From assembly GCA_937920575.1 (NCBI GenBank), contig CAKZSF010000261.1:1-6734 (forward strand): a stretch of DNA of 6,734 bases, written 5' to 3'. The stretch comes from an uncultured Sphingomonadaceae bacterium. GTDB taxonomy: Bacteria > Pseudomonadota > Alphaproteobacteria > Sphingomonadales > Sphingomonadaceae. Under the pieces are notes generated by a model. That model made no database searches, was not told the origin of the DNA, and saw only the letters and a list, made by a program, of their open reading frames with translations. Position numbers and translations under genes: made by a program. Shown here piece by piece: positions 5,635 to 6,734 of the stretch (its first letter is position 1; each line of letters begins with the position of its first letter).

Positions 5635-6734
5635 ATGAGCCAAATGGCCAAAAAACATTGCTTGAAAGCAAGTGTCGCACTGGGTTTGATTATCGCGTTG
5701 TCGGGCTGTGGTGGCGGGGGCGGAGGTTCGCGCACCGTGCGTCCAGTGACGCCATTGCCAGCACCCACCCCGACTCCGGCGCCAACACCCACGGCAACGC
5801 CAACACCTTCAGCCACATTCAACACGGCGGAATTTCGCCGTTCCGACGGCCCGTCTGATCACGACGCAGTTAGCGCGTGGAGCCAGGGTTACAGCGGCGA
5901 AGGCGTTACTCTGGCGATTATCGACTCCGGGATTGACGAAGACAGCCCGGAATTCGCTGGCCGTATCTCTCCCGAATCAACCAATGTCGCCGACGATGGC
6001 ACATTCGACGCGGAGGACGACCATGGCACCAACGTCGCCCTGGTCGCGGCGGGCGCGCGCGACAATCGCGGCGTGGTGGGGATCGCATTTGGCGCGACCG
6101 TCCTCGCGATTCGCGCGGACACCCCCGGCACTTGCGCGACTGAGGACCCTGATGAAGGGTGCTCCTTTACTGACGCAGACATTGCTGAGGGGATTGACCA
6201 TGCCGTCGCCAATGATGCGGCGGTGATCAATCTCTCGCTCGGCGGCGGGCGGACATCATTCAGAGTGATCAACGCTGTACGCCGCGCTGCGGCGGCTGGC
6301 GTTATCGTAATCGTCTCTGCGGGCAATGATGGCGACACGACTGAGGATGGCAACGATCCCGACAATCCCGATCTGTTCGCGCAAGACATTCAGGATGCTG
6401 GCGGCGATCACGTTATCATTGTGGGTTCTGTCGATGCGGATGGGAACATCTCCGACTTCTCGAACCGGGCTGGCCGATATCAGAACGTGTACCTGACAGC
6501 GCGCGGTGAGCGGGTGTGTTGTGTGTATGAGGATGGAGAAATCTTCGTCAATGACGAGGGATTTGCCTTTGTGTTTAGCGGCACCAGTTTTTCCGCCCCG
6601 CAAGTAACTGGCGCGGTTGCACTGCTTAGCCAGGCATTTCCAAATCTAAGCGGCGCACAGATTGTCGAGATCCTGCTCGACACGGCGCGCGACGCCGGGG
6701 CGACTGGTACAGATGAAATCTTCGGCACGGGTAT
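5635..6734 (+). CDS. Subtilisin-family (S8) serine protease, lipoprotein type (3' end missing)
   Basis: An open frame of 366 codons continues past the right edge with no stop. A lipoprotein signal peptide ([20 protein letters not shown]) ends in a clean lipobox, LSGC, with lipidated Cys25. Six glycines (26-31) and a Pro/Thr-rich linker (about 35-61) follow, and the peptidase S8 domain starts near residue 70. The catalytic triad is complete: Asp97 (AIIDSGID), His130 (DDHGTNVA) and Ser318 (GTSFSAP), with oxyanion Asn231 (SAGND). Four cysteines (167, 176, 295, 296) could form disulphides, which fits export. Gly at position +2 favours an outer-membrane or surface lipoprotein. Related sphingomonad proteases often carry a C-terminal autotransporter barrel; whether this one does lies outside the window. 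The ATG at 5635 has only a weak GGGA site 7 nt upstream; Met4 is an alternative start. It is divergent from dapD, with no sign of functional linkage. Confidence 0.93.
   Translation, partial: MSQMAKKHCLKASVALGLIIALSGCGGGGGGSRTVRPVTPLPAPTPTPAPTPTATPTPSATFNTAEFRRSDGPSDHDAVSAWSQGYSGEGVTLAIIDSGIDEDSPEFAGRISPESTNVADDGTFDAEDDHGTNVALVAAGARDNRGVVGIAFGATVLAIRADTPGTCATEDPDEGCSFTDADIAEGIDHAVANDAAVINLSLGGGRTSFRVINAVRRAAAAGVIVIVSAGNDGDTTEDGNDPDNPDLFAQDIQDAGGDHVIIVGSVDADGNISDFSNRAGRYQNVYLTARGERVCCVYEDGEIFVNDEGFAFVFSGTSFSAPQVTGAVALLSQAFPNLSGAQIVEILLDTARDAGATGTDEIFGTG
5710..5811 (+). repeat. Low-complexity Gly-run and Pro/Thr linker coding repeat
   Basis: A G-rich tract encoding six glycines right after the lipid-anchored Cys is followed by C-rich imperfect repeats of Pro, Thr and Ala codons (for example CGCCAACACC twice, near 5780 and 5800). 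The result is a flexible spacer between the membrane anchor and the protease domain. Such tracts vary in length between strains. The G-rich part contains several short G-runs. Confidence 0.75.

Noticed and set aside
5458..5658. 67-codon N-terminal extension of dapD
   Set aside because: The added residues do not resemble DapD, the ATG at 5457 gives the normal family length with a ribosome site, and the extension would overlap the protease start on the other strand.
5562..5825. Minus-strand ORF with Val/Gly repeats
   Set aside because: It is the antisense reading of the Pro/Thr linker and glycine tract of the protease gene.
5889..6389. 166-codon minus-strand ORF within the protease gene
   Set aside because: It lies opposite the conserved S8 domain with all catalytic residues; the translation is Ser/Ala/Pro-rich and without a domain.

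Overview
The window looks like chromosomal DNA of a GC-rich alphaproteobacterium. A marine or aquatic sphingomonad (Sphingomonadales, perhaps Erythrobacteraceae) is the best guess. The guess rests on a free-standing SWIB-domain protein, a lipoprotein-type S8 protease with a glycine run and a Pro/Thr linker, AqpZ and DapD sequences that fit the group, and a GGAAC-type box resembling the alphaproteobacterial general stress promoter. It was made by eye from protein character, not from a database search.

Layout, left to right. Plus strand: the 3' part of an HSL-type alpha/beta hydrolase (to 709), then a GFA-family zinc protein (750-1157), probably one transcript. Next come an aquaporin Z (1248-1970) and an intergenic stretch with several inverted repeats. 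A PEBP/YbhB-type protein (2096-2677) follows, with a SWIB-domain protein (2705-2950) close behind it, and the pair ends at a strong intrinsic terminator (2971-3004). An exported M19 dipeptidase (3076-4350) follows. Minus strand: a 50-residue single-span membrane protein (4361-4513), too small for ordinary ORF cut-offs, converges on the dipeptidase with 10 bp between the stop codons. Upstream of it is dapD (4618-5457), for lysine and diaminopimelate synthesis. Plus strand again: a 177-bp divergent intergenic region leads to a subtilisin-family (S8) lipoprotein protease that starts at 5635 and runs off the right edge with an open frame.

How the genes relate: most of this is ordinary metabolism and envelope biology (esterase, dipeptidase, water channel, lysine pathway, surface protease) with no shared pathway evident. 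There are no mobile elements, CRISPR arrays, RNA genes or defence-like clusters. I do not see a convincing new multi-gene system. The parts most worth a second look are the small membrane protein with its possible stress-sigma promoter, the PEBP-SWIB pair with alternative hairpins just before its ribosome binding site, and the palindrome and direct repeat upstream of dapD.
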